Shown here piece by piece: positions 29,001 to 41,291 of a stretch of 64,000 nucleotides of DNA. Each line of letters opens with the position of its first letter. Position 1 is the first letter of the stretch. Under the pieces are notes generated by a model, which saw nothing but the letters and a program-made list of their open reading frames with translations, had not been told where the DNA came from and ran no database searches. A program made the translations under genes and the position numbers. The stretch is from Phalacrocorax aristotelis (Eukaryota; Chordata; Aves; Suliformes; Phalacrocoracidae), in the NCBI RefSeq assembly GCF_949628215.1, contig NC_134279.1, forward strand, positions 58,449,766 to 58,513,765, given 5' to 3'.

Positions 29001-31190
29001 TCATCTCAGCATTATAACACTACACATCTTTAGGGCAATTCCTAACCCCTGAGGCCCTTTGGACGCATATGAAGCTCAGAATATCTCTGTTCCATTATAA
29101 AGATTTCCTAAATTATCAAGTGTATTGTCCCCTAAAATTATGTTACAGGTTTACCTGCTTTATACTTCAATTAAGTTTCAAATAATTCCAGTTACAAATG
29201 CTGTAGAGTAGTACAAGTAAAACATTACTCCAAAACTTACAATGAAAGGTGATTTCATTTTCAAAATTGTATCAGCATATCAAAATAAAAAGGAAAATAA
29301 AATGAATGAGAAAAAAATAACAAAAAGAGGAGACTATATTTTATTTTGCAATATAATAAAATTTATTTTTCTTATAAACCTCCTCCTCTCTCAATAAACA
29401 AGACAAAGCCTTCACTAATAATAACAACAGTAGTCCTGGTTTTGTCCAATAGGGGAAAAAACCCTAAAGCTTGAGAATTAATATTTCAATTATTTATTCA
29501 TTTATTTTGGAAACTAGCAACATAAAAAGACAAATAGTCTGTGATTTTCAGAAAAGTAGAAAACAAATCTCATTTCTTTAATTATTTGTCTTAGTTGTAA
29601 ATAGAATGATGACATTGAGTGTACTTTAGCTACTTTTTAAAAAGCTTTACTTTTAGTTGGGTAATATGCCTTTAAAACATGACCCGTGATCAATTATGAA
29701 GCTCAAAAAGGATATTGCCTTCATTTTATCTTGCAAAGTGCATCATAATACGAGTATTCCGTTTTGTTTCCTATGGCAGAGCAAGGTTTTTCCCATTTCC
29801 AGTGGTTTCATAGCCATGCATGTAGAAACAGAGGTATCCTTTGTCTCCCCACCATACCCAGGAGTGAATTACAGTCATTCCAGGTGTTCAGTCTGATCTC
29901 CTTTTGTAAAGGGTTAAACTCTTGCCTTCCAAGAAACATGAACATGTCACAAGCCCACAGATACTGCTCTGCTGGGTGTTATTCTAGGTAGCTCTGTCAA
30001 CCACAAACAGAGATAACCACCTGCAATAATTCTTTTAGCATTATTTAAACAGTTTGTCTGGCTCTTACGAACGTCAGCCGTTTTAACTCCTCTTTAGTTC
30101 TGGTATCAGGAATCAGCACAGCTTTAAAAATTACATAACGAGAAGTAAATATGTAAATACAAACATATTGCTGGAGATGATTTTCTAAAGTGATATCAGT
30201 TTTGTTTGCATAGCCATTATAGTTGAGTGCATATGGAATAACTTGCAAAATGGGCTGAAAAGCACAGCCCGTCCTGTGGGTCTGCTTTTACAGCCTCGCT
30301 CTGTCATGTGTTTTTTATGCAGAAATCCAAATTCACAAGCTATGCTAATCTTGAAAATATGAGTCCATCTGACCGTGTGCATTCATAAAAGAACAGTAGC
30401 AATTTCTATACAAACAGGGTCTTACAATTACCTAAAGGCCAATTTAAAGAATTAAACAGGAATGGTAATAGTTATTTAAATCCCTGTTTTCTCAGATTGG
30501 ACAAAAAGATCTGACTTTTATCTCTATATAGTTATCTTTGCTGGAGTTTGACCATGCCACCAAGTAGCGGCATGTCTCTTGTTCTTGAAAAAAACCCCTG
30601 TATACAAAGTATACAAATGATAGCACTGGAAATTGCACTGTGAGACAAATAGAAATTGAGCTCGTACTCTTCGCCTTTTTTTATGCGTTGTTTTCTAAAT
30701 AAATGGCAATATTTTTAATGTCACAAATTCCCCCACTTCTTCTCCAAGACTAGCAATAATAGCAACTCAGTAGGTTGGCAGAATCTAAACGTCAGAGAAG
30801 TAATTATTGAGAGGGGAACTTTTTATTTGGTTTGCACAAGTTTATTCTCTCCCGGTATTGGGCAAGTAGAGGAAAAACATGGAAGAAAACATGCAAGATT
30901 TCATTACAAACTGATTAGAAATGAAACAGTCGGTGGGTGAAGATGAAGCGTAACTTTCCAGTTTCTCTTGGACTCCTCGGATGGGGACTCCAAACTCTCC
31001 TAAGCCTTAAGGCATGGGAGAAAATACCGTGGAGGAATTAAAGCCCGACGCTACCTGCACAACCAGGAACGAAGAAAGAAGGGACCAAATCACATTTATT
31101 ACAGGGAACTGACTTTTAGGCGCTGTGCTGATTCAGACGGACTCCTGGTGACTGCACTGCCGAGTTATTAGCTGTCCACCTATTTAGGAT
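26098..31190. other. Intergenic region between divergent KLB and RFC1
   Basis: About 5 kb of AT-rich sequence. The left few hundred bases must contain the KLB 5' UTR and promoter, which has no CpG island. A clear TATA-type motif at 26778-26787 (TATATAAAAG) points rightwards, away from KLB. No protein-coding exon is recognisable; the many short frames are chance. Confidence 0.6.
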
Positions 31191-31601
31191 GCTTCGTTTG
31201 CCCCAGGGCATCGCAACCCGATACACCTCACGGAGGCCTGGCGCTGCTCACTCGTTTGTTAACGCCTGCCAGCTCGGCCCTGTCAGAGGACACACCGACC
31301 CGCCGCGGAGCCGCGCGCCCTCAGCCCACCATTTTGACTCGCGCCTCCACGCGGGTTCCATCCCTCTGCCCCCAGGCCGGGACGGCCATAGCTACCCAGC
31401 CTTCCTGCCGGGGCCCGGTGGAGCGGTTAAAATCGGTTAAACCGCCACTGGCATCCGCACAGAAACCAGGAGCGGGGAGAAAACACACGGCAAGCGTACC
31501 CCCAACGGCCTCGGCCATACCCCAGCGGCCACGGAGCCCTGCCCCGCCCCGCCCCGCCCGTCGCGGCTGTGACGGCAGCGCCGCGCGCCGGGCTGCGGGA
31601 G

Positions 31602-31610
31602 TTGGCGCGA
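31602..31610 (+). promoter_or_regulatory. E2F-like site
   Basis: TTGGCGCGA, 87 bases before the RFC1 ATG. It fits the E2F consensus core (GGCGCGA) and the known S-phase control of replication genes. Inferred from motif and position only. Confidence 0.5.
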
Positions 31611-31646
31611 AGGCGACAGCGGTGGTGGGGGGGTGGTGAGGGAGGC

Positions 31647-31670
31647 ATGGAGCCGGAGTCATCCCGCTAG
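31647..31670 (+). other. Short upstream ORF in the RFC1 leader
   Basis: ATG GAG CCG GAG TCA TCC CGC TAG: seven codons and a stop, ending 26 bases before the RFC1 ATG. It belongs to the leader only if transcription starts upstream of 31647, which is likely given the promoter motifs at 31540-31610. Confidence 0.5.
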
Positions 31671-31696
31671 CGAGACACACCGCCGCTGGCAGCAGC

Positions 31697-31699
31697 ATG
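31697..31699 (+). CDS. RFC1: RFC1 exon 1, coding part is ATG only
   Basis: The sequence agcagcATG is followed directly by donor gtgagc (31700). Joining to exon 2 gives M-DIRKFFG, the conserved N-terminus. The 5' UTR part of the exon extends upstream for an unknown distance. Confidence 0.9.
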
Positions 31700-34600
31700 G
31701 TGAGCCCGCCCCGCTCGGGGACGCCCCCCCGCCGCCGTTCTCCCGCGGGCGGGGGAGGGAAGGGAGCGCTGCGCGGTGTGGTGTTCCGCCGGCGGGTGGG
31801 CGTCTTCCCCGGCGCGTGACTGCAGCCCCGCGGCCGTTGCGGCCCGATGGGGGCTGAGCCGAGGCGGGACCCTCTCCCCTGAGGACGGCCGCGGAGGCCC
31901 CGCGCCGCGGCGGAGCGGAGGGGAGCGGCCGCCGGCCCCGCCGCGCATCCGGCAGCGCTCCCGCGCTTCCCGCCGCTCCCATCCGCGGGGGCCGAGGCCT
32001 GGCTCCCCACGCGTGGCCGAGGGAGGCGCCGGCGATTGTGTCCTTTCCCCTGGGGGTGAAGCGCCTGAGCCTCCCCAGCTTCCCTCCCGCCTCCCGGGAA
32101 ACCGGGCGGTGAGTTAGGTGTGGGCCCGGACCGTGCCCGGGCGGTGGGTGGGGAGGCTTCTCTGAACGCAGTCTGCCGAAGGTTTAACTCTTCCTTTAAT
32201 TTCAGTAAGAGCATACACGAGGGCGTTTCTGCTGCCGAATTGGACGGTGTACGATATTTGCCGGGAAACAATTCAAGTGGGGAAAAAAAAACCCTTAAAA
32301 GTATAGAAGTAGGCACTTGTTTATAAATAATGACGGATGCAACCTTCAGTAGGACGTAAAGACTTTGTAAATACAAATATGTGTGTGTGTGTGCTTTCTA
32401 AAGTGCTGCTCGCTGGTGCAGCCGTTACAAGATAGTATCCCCTCTTCACCTCTGCCTCAGATAAATTTGCCGCTGCTCAGATGGAGTCTCTGTGCAGATG
32501 TTTTACTGGCTCGGCTACAAATGGCACTCAAAGACAGCTAGGTTCAACTTTGGGTTTGGACTCTTCATAGAGTTTAACCTTGCTTATATTTTACATCTGA
32601 TGCACAGCAATGATGGGCAGTACAGTCTGAGTCTTTCACAGTACTGACAGAGGTCTGCCAGCACTAAGAATCCTGAAACAAACTGTGATATTTTTGTAGT
32701 TTGATACAGGGGTGGCCGATGACTTTAAATTTCTGTACAAGGACCAGTCTGGATCTCCTGTTCTCCTGCTATCACCTCTTTAGAAAACTGATGTTACTGG
32801 AAGACTTGCTTCTTCCTTTCCTGCCTTCCTGGGACAGTCTTTCTCCCTCTACCTAGTCTTCTGAATGTCACACATCTCACAATGTCTGGCACTTCCCTAG
32901 ATGGAAAGAAGACACCCATCCTTCCGGGGGGAGGATGAGTTGCCTCAGCCCTTTCCCTTTTCAGTGCTGAAGAGAAAAGGCTGTACCACCATCAGTGCTG
33001 CAGCTGCAGAGATAGAGGCCAAAATGCAGTGATGTTAGTAACCGTGTAACCTGTTCTGCCTGAGCAGTGACAGCACAAGTGTATTGGAATTTGATATCAT
33101 ACCCTTGGAAACAGACTTTTAATGTAATGTCAGATGTAAGTAGCCCCTGTTGGATTGGTTCTGCAGCATCTTCTCAGCTGTGTTGCACTGATGCGTGTAG
33201 TTACACAATGAACTGATTTGTCTTAGAAGGGATTTATTTTTGTACGCAGATTAGTGGCCTGACCCCATTCACAAGCAGAGAGCTATACTGGTCCAACTGA
33301 GGGACTGAATGACCAGGAGTAGGGGCTACTTGAGCTGCCTCCAGCTGTGAGTGACACTCATATGGCCAGAGCTGTAGCATCAGCTGGTGTGTACTTAGAA
33401 CTGTGACACTGCACGAAAAATACTGTATAGTACCTGTGCTGCAGTTACCACTATTGGTGAACATTAATTAAGCAGGGTTACCCAAGAAAATATTGGGAAG
33501 TGATACCACAAATTTGATTTCAGTTAGTGCAGTTTTTCTGGACACACCAGATGTCGGAGCAGAGTTTGCACAAAACTTGCACTGAAATAGGCAACTGTAA
33601 ATAAATATGATTCTTTTGATGCAAGGCCCTCATGGGCACACTTCAGAATACCTGAAATAAGGTGCAGTACTTTCTATTGCAGTCATTGAGCTAGGTTGGT
33701 GGAATCCGGTTTTCTATCTTGTATTGTGTTTTGATGTGTAAATTGAATTATATGATGTTATTTTGGAAAATATTCTGCCTTAGCAGACGCTAGTCTTCTA
33801 CAAACATTGTGCCTGTTATGGTTAGGCTGAGATGGTTCTGTCACCCAAGTGTTGGAGTAGTTGATCTTTGGTTTAGGATGCTTTTGAAATGCAGGAAAAA
33901 AGCCAGTATGGAGTGTTAATGACTTTTAAAACTGATTTTCTTGAGCTGGGTATTTATTAAAGTCTTAAAAGTCACTCTGACAAACCTTTGAGTAACCAGT
34001 CTCTGTACTACCTAGCAAAAAGGTTTCAGTTGCTATTAATGTTATTTCTCCTCAGTAAAACTGACGGATACAAAACTTTCAAGAGAAAACTTGCAACCTG
34101 ACATGATTAATTTCTATGGCCTTCTCTTACTGCGTGAGATGGAGGATTTGAAGCAGTAGTCAAAACTTGCAAGAGCTAGCTGGCACAGCCATTACTGAGA
34201 TCATTTGATTACTAAGATAGCTCAGCAGGAAGCCATGTACCTGAACACAGCTTTTTAGGCTGTTCAGATGCAGCACCTATGGGGAGCCACACTAATATAG
34301 ACTCCTCACTTCTTTAATTTTAGTCTTCTGGGTGAGGGGACCACCTGGGACAGCCATGCTGGCATCTCCAGGATACCCAAGGCTGATGACTCCTTGGGGA
34401 AACGTCCCGGAAGGAAACTTGCAAGTTATATTGGTACATGCCTTTCCTTATTTCAGTGAGCACAGTTAAAAGCTAAACACATGCAGTTTTGCCACCTGGT
34501 GAACTAATATTTATATACCAATAAGATGGTCAGTCAGAGTATGTTAAGTAGATCAACCCAGAATAGAGGCAAGTGATCCTACGTGGGACCTAAGCTTATA

Positions 34601-37600
34601 TAATACTTTATAAATAGTCTTCAGACTTGTAGGATGGGAATCAGTCCGATACATACTTATACTGCTTCATTTCTGCAATTAGTTATGCAACGAATTATGG
34701 ATTTGCCTGGCATTGCTTAATAAATGGCATGAAAAAATTGTCCCTTATGAATCTTGGGTGAAAGCTTCATTGAAAGATAACTGTTGTTGCACTCTGGAGC
34801 ATACTTTTCTCCTGAGCAATTCTGAATTCATCATCTGTTATGGTCCAGCAGTGGATAACAAGGTTGTGTTTTCTTGTGAAGAGCAAGGTAGCTGAAGAAG
34901 ATTGGAGGTTTTGTAACTCTGAAGATTGAAGAAGGTTGTCAGTTTTCCTTTGTAGCTTAGGGCTGTATAGTTTAGTCACTCAGAAGTAGATGGTCTCTAT
35001 GGGAAATTAGAATTTACTACCCAAATACAAACTTTTATTCAGAAACCTCTAGGTGGCTTGTGTGCTTTTATATTCACAGTATTTTCTGAAAAACACCTTA
35101 GCACAAGCATGTATCAGTAAAAGAAAAGGAAAAAAGCTGCCATTTTTTGAGGACTGAAATGCAGTTTGTGTGAAGAGGATAGAACGAGTTGTGTTAAAAT
35201 AGGGAGGCTGTTTTGGAATACACAGCTGCTGTAGCACCATGGTATTTTCAAAGAAAACAGTATTTGTATGGATGGTGGTTTCTTAAGAAATAGGTAGAAG
35301 ATGCTGCTTTGAATAAAACAAGCAAGCAAAATTGTTTATTCTCATTTGATCTGTTGATCTAATGAAATACTACCTGCGTTATGAAAGATAGTAGCAGTTG
35401 ACTGTCACCCATTTATTTCGGATGTTTGTGAAGTGATCTGGGGAAAATAGCTTGTAAAGTTGACCCGGATTAGATACTATTTTTCAAAAGTTTGAAGTGG
35501 CAGTTTAGGTCCTCTACAGCACGTTAAATGTAGCAGGGCGTATAGCCATGGCATTCATTTTGTGACTTGAAGGTATTTATGAAGAGCTAACTTGATACCT
35601 CATGAGAACTGATGAGGCAGAAAATAATTTACGTGTTAAAATTTGGGCCTTAGCAGTTCAGGAGCTGTGATACTAAAATTGTGGAAGAAGCTGGGGCAGA
35701 CAGGACAATTTAATGTATTTTCTTTACTAAGTCTGCATTGCTTAAATGGGGAGACAATGGTATTTCCTTGTATAAATGCATTTTTAAAAAATTAAATTAT
35801 TGCACGCGGTGTTTGCAGAGCAGCTCACTTACTAGTTAACAGATTTTAGTTAAAATACTAGAATTAATAGAGCGTTACTATTGATCTAAAATTAATTCTT
35901 CTCCAGGTATTTTAAGACTAAAATTAACAACTATAAAAAAGAAAACAAAACTTAAGGTCACTTTATTTTGCAGCTATGTAGTAAGTATTTAAAATATTTT
36001 ACTATGTCAAAGATCTAATGAGACTTGTAATCAGTTCTTCTCTTGCATATGTTACCTTAAGCCTGAAAGTAAGTCAGTGATAATGATTGAGTGATTGAGT
36101 CCATGAACCTGCTTTGAGACCTTTTAAATAGATGCTTTCTTGAAACCTGTTAGCTCTAGGTATCGACAGTCAAAATTTCAGAGCTTATATAGTACTACAT
36201 TTATATTGTAGGAGTATATGTAAACTAGCAGAGTGTTGCAAATTTATGCGTCAGGGGATGAATTCCATAGATGGAAATGTGTGAAGTCTCATTAAGGAAG
36301 AATGCTTCCCAGTTTACCATTGTCTGTTCGCTGAATCCATATTATTATATGCAGGTAAAATATAATTTTTACAGGAAATAGCATTTCTGATTCTAGAAAA
36401 TTGTTTTAAGCTAAATATACTAAATAAATCTATACATGTCCCATATTTTGTGTATGCTTTCAGATTACATAATCCATTGATTCTAAGCCCTATAGGCTCT
36501 GCTAATCCAAATCCAAACTGCCAGGGAGCTAGCTGGTAAGAGAACAGGAGCCTGAAACACCCCTTCTTGACAATCAGATCTATGGACATTTCTTAAGAAT
36601 TTACTACTTTACTTGTAGTTCCCTGTAATCATCAAAAACTACCCAGATGAACTCTATGATGGGGAACAGCTGTCAGCTGGGTAGAATATAGTCCTGTGCC
36701 ACACCTTTTACCTGCTATATATTTAGGCCACATGGGGTACTTTTTTTTCCTCTAAGATGGCTACTGCCCCTGGAGGTAGTGATACTAACCAGGTACACAT
36801 TGTCTCAATTGCTTTTTAATAAAATGGAAACATTAGATTTTTTTTTTAGCAGAAGTCAGCTTTGGTTTTGTGTGTACAATATTGCTTTTAAAAATTGAAG
36901 GTTCAGCTGCTGATTTTTCAGATTTAGAATGCTTTTTTTTTTGCTTGTGCTGTTGTCAGATAATAAAACAAGGTTACAAAATGGACCTTTTTGGAGCTCT
37001 TCATATTCTTTCTCTTTATTTAAATCTTATTTAAATTTGTTTCTTGCTGGTTTTTTTTTTATTGAGATGAGAGTTACTGTCCTAAATGTATAAGAAGGTG
37101 GAGGATGCAGTATGTTCCACTACTTGCCTGCTTTCTGGTTCTTGGTCTTTTTTTATCTTTTTACATTGGACACTACTTCATACCTGAGTTGATCATTTTA
37201 CCTATAGAAATACTTCGGACTAGGTTTATGATGATTAATTGGGGGAAGAATTAATTATACGTCTGTCTTAAGTCACTGTACTTCAGTGCTAATTGAAGTT
37301 TGTTTTGAAATGTGTATTTGTGAAGATGTCCAACTAAGGGAAAAATAAACTTTTTTTGGTGACTCAAAGACAAAAGAAAGGTGGTGGTGTGTCTGAGCAG
37401 CTATGTTTAAGTAGCTGGTCTTTGTTTTCTTGATTGTAAATAAAATGTCCAGGTCAACAAATATATATAAGGAGCTGCTGAGAAAGTAACTTAAGTGCAT
37501 TGCTGTTTTGTAGTGTGAAACTTCTAAGAGCTATCTGTATTTAAAAATTGATAAATCTGTTTTCCCCTTTACTAGGATATCCGGAAATTCTTTGGTGTTA

Positions 37601-40600
37601 TACCTCCTGGAAAGCAACAAAAACATGAGACTGTGAAAAAGAGTGAAAAAATCAAAAATGGTGAAGAACCTTCAAGTGGAAAGAAAAAGGGAAAGGAGGC
37701 TAAGGTTAGTTATGCTTTTCTTATTTGTGAAGTGTTTGGTTTCTCTGATGTAGGATTGTTCATCTCTCTAGCATTTTTTTAAAGTTGTAGTTCTTCCTAT
37801 ATACTCAAAACCAGACTATGTGTCAGTCATTTTTATAGGCATGTGAGGAAACTACCACTCAGTATTGACCTCTAGCAACAAAACTTTGTAGGTGGTGAAG
37901 AAATTTGACAATTTAAAAAATATTTGGGTTGTAGGGCAAAGGAGACGTAGGTAGAAGTTGTTAGGTTAGGTGCTAATGTAGGAACAACCTGATGTATTTG
38001 AAGTTATTTTAGCTGTAGCCATAGTTCTCTAAGTAGCTCTGCTTATTTAATTTTTAATTTAATTAAGATTGAGGCTTAAGTGCAGCAGATGCAGGCATAT
38101 CATAAAGATGTCATGCTTTCAAGTAAGGTAAAAGTCTGTGGTGTAGGTGCTCTCTGACCAATCTTTGACATGGTGGTTTTTTTAAACACCTGTGGGAGAA
38201 ACATTAACGCTGCCTTTCTTGGACAGGGTCACTTATGTAAATGTGATGCAAAGACCAAATTCTGTAAAATGACAGGTTAGGGTCAGACTGTGTTCTAGTC
38301 TGAGTACTTTTCATGTTAGTCATCTGTACTGGTATAAAAAAGAAAGGGAGTGGATAAAGAGGGCTTTAAAATCTCTTAGAGAATGGAAGGATTTCTAATA
38401 GGATGGAATGTTTAATGTGAAGCATCAAAATCAAGAAGTAAAATGTTACTTAAAATATTTTGACTGTATAATTTCATTTTTTTCAAAGTGAAAGTGAAGA
38501 GCCATTTAGTGGAACTGAAAGACAGCAGTTATGTGATCTATTACTTTTACTTCGCAATTCTTCAATTATATCAAGGATTTAACAGGTTTCAGATTAGAAC
38601 TGAATGTGAATTTTAAAATGTGTAGTTATGTTTATTTAGAATTATATTTTTAGAAGCACTTACAGCTGTGTATGAAACAAGCACTATAAAACACTATAAA
38701 AAACTATAAAACTATAAAACAAGCATAGTTGGTAGTTTGATAGGCCCAGGTCTTATCTCTGCAGCTTGTGATTTTTTTCTAAACATCTAAAACTTGTCAA
38801 TTTCTTAAAAAACCAAACCAAAACAAAAAAAACTCCAGTCACAACTTGGGACAGTTTAATACTAGCTGCTGCTAGATTGAACATGTTTGTCGACTGTGAC
38901 CATTGGTGCAATCTTTTATGGTAGTTGCACGTCGTAATGGGTGAGAGGAGAAGCTGCAAGCAACCAGAACGCCGAATAGGAAGCCAGTCTAGCTTCAACT
39001 GTTGTATATGCTTTTTTACCTTTTCCAGGTGGCTATATTTTACTCTGAAGTTGTGCTGAATTCTGGTGGTTACAGCAAAGCCATATCCAGAATGGAACCA
39101 AAAGTGAAAGCTGAATTCTGTACCAGTAACTTATTGGCCTGTACCACCTCTGTTTCTGGTGGGATCATGCAATTTCTTTTTTGGATCAGAAGTTGCAAGT
39201 GCTTGAAAATCTGTTTGTGACATTAAACTTGAATATTTATTGTCAACACAATCATGTATGGTTTGCTTGGAACACGTTTAGCTTTATTGCTGCAGTTTCT
39301 TATTTCCTCTGCCCTGCACCTTTCACCCTCCCACTCATGAGTTAGCACAAGACTCTTCGTCAACGTGATATTGGGAAATAAATAATTTCTTAGAATTTGT
39401 TTGAAACTCATAAATTTGAATGTGTAACTGAGCTTGAAAGACCCGTTTACTGATTGAACTAATGGACTGTTATTCTTAGGTGGGTAATTCACCCAGTGAA
39501 GATGATTCCAGACCAAAGCGGATGAACAAGAAAAAAAGAATAATATACGATTCAGGTAGTGTTCACAGTTGTTTCTGAATGTTCCTTTGTATCTTTTGCA
39601 TCAGCATTCAAGCTCAGTTAGGTAAATGGTACATCTGAAAGCAAGCTGTGGTTTGTTTGGTTTTTTAGTAAATGCAGTTTAAAACATTTTTCACAGTAAT
39701 TATTGCTGGATAGCTAAATATCTTTGATAATAATAAGAGTGCAAAGTATGGCATGCATATAACATACGGTGCAAAGTAACTTTTACCAAACCCTCTGTTA
39801 AAACAAAAACAAACAAAACAAAAAACCTAAACCAAAAAGTCCATTCCCCCGTCGTTCCCCCCCCCCCCCAAAAAAAAAAAAAAAAGGAATTTACTACCTG
39901 AACCATCAAAGCTCCAGAACTTTCTTTTTGTTATGAATAAGTATATACATTGTGGGGAGGTTTAGGTTTCCTGTTCTGTTAGGGATAAACAACATCCTAG
40001 GCTGGGTACAGGAGGCTCATCATATAATATAATTTCACATTTCTCTACGTTCTGTGAACATAATATAGGAGATTGTTTTAAAAGGCTAATTTGTGTTTCC
40101 ATATGCATCTTTCTCTATTAAAAAAATCTAGTAAATGTTCATCCTATAGTATTAAATTTACAGTATCAAACACGCAGAACATATTTTAAAGCACTGCTAT
40201 CACATTCTAAAAATATTCTTTGGAGTATTATAATCAGGGAAACATCTTTTATAGTACTTGTATTTTAAAAAAAAATGCCAACAAACAAACCCCCCCCAAG
40301 CACCAAAAAGCATGACCCCATCCAAAAAAAACCCCAAACCCTTGCATATCTAGTTAGCTTAATTTAAAAGCTTGAAATTTCCAGCGTAATCTTTCTGAGC
40401 TGTTACATCATGTGACCCTTCTTTGATTGGATTCTAAATCCTGAATATTTCTTGTGAAACTGTAGAAAAGATTGCAGGAGTTTCTACAATTTTTGACTCC
40501 TACTGAAGACTGCAGCTTGAATTTTTAGAAGCAATCTTTCTAACTATAGAAGATGGCTTCTCCTTGTAGAAGAAAAATGATCACACATCTGTCAGAATAA

Positions 40601-41254
40601 TGCTATAGTATACAGAAAAACATGTTCAAGTCTTCAAGAGAAACTGTTCTATAGACAGTTCCTGTTTAGCAGTGAGGAACAGCAGTAGAAATATTTCTGC
40701 ATTAAAAGGTGGAGTAAAAAAGTAATGTAAAACTCAACTGCTGGTTTTAAAGTGCTGATACTGTCTAGATATTTTGCAAATTCTAGTCCAGTAATAGTGG
40801 GGGAGCAAAAGAGAAAGAGTGCTCTAAGTTCTTGAAGATGGAAGATTGTGTGTGTTTTACCTTTTTTTTTTTCTTTTAATAATTGCAATATATATTAGTG
40901 TTAAACATGGAAAAAGTTAAGTGCTGAAGGGTAGTCCTCTGTTACACTTGCTGGCTGCCTTGGCTTCTTCAGTTTGTCCTGCTTACTCATTCGGATGTTG
41001 GGATAAATAATCCATAGTAGTCTAAGTTTGGCATCTTGACAACTTTTGGGATACGGAAAATGGTCAGCAAGGTGAATGGCAGTCTGCCAGCATTTTGAAA
41101 AATCAGAGTACAACCTCAGGGATCTATTTTAGCCTGTTGTTAGCTTTTGGAATAGGTGTCATGGAATACACCAGCATAATATAATACTGTATAAACTTAA
41201 TCAGGCTAATGAATCTATGTTGAAAGTTTGTTGTGGTGCTTTTTCTTCGGGGGG

Positions 41255-41291
<37 letters not shown>

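Larger units (their letters stand above)
31191..32150 (+). promoter_or_regulatory. RFC1: CpG island promoter of RFC1
   Basis: Abrupt change to GC- and CpG-rich sequence centred on RFC1 exon 1, typical of a housekeeping replication gene. Contains tandem Sp1-type GC boxes (ccccgccccgccccgccc, 31542-31559), a TGACG half site at 31570-31574 and an E2F-like site at 31602-31610. Long overlapping frames on both strands here are a result of base composition, not genes. Confidence 0.85.

Noticed and set aside
31256-32376. Long overlapping frames on both strands, up to 351 codons, around RFC1 exon 1
   Set aside because: They are proline-, arginine- and alanine-rich as expected from CpG-island composition, overlap each other, and contain no known motif.
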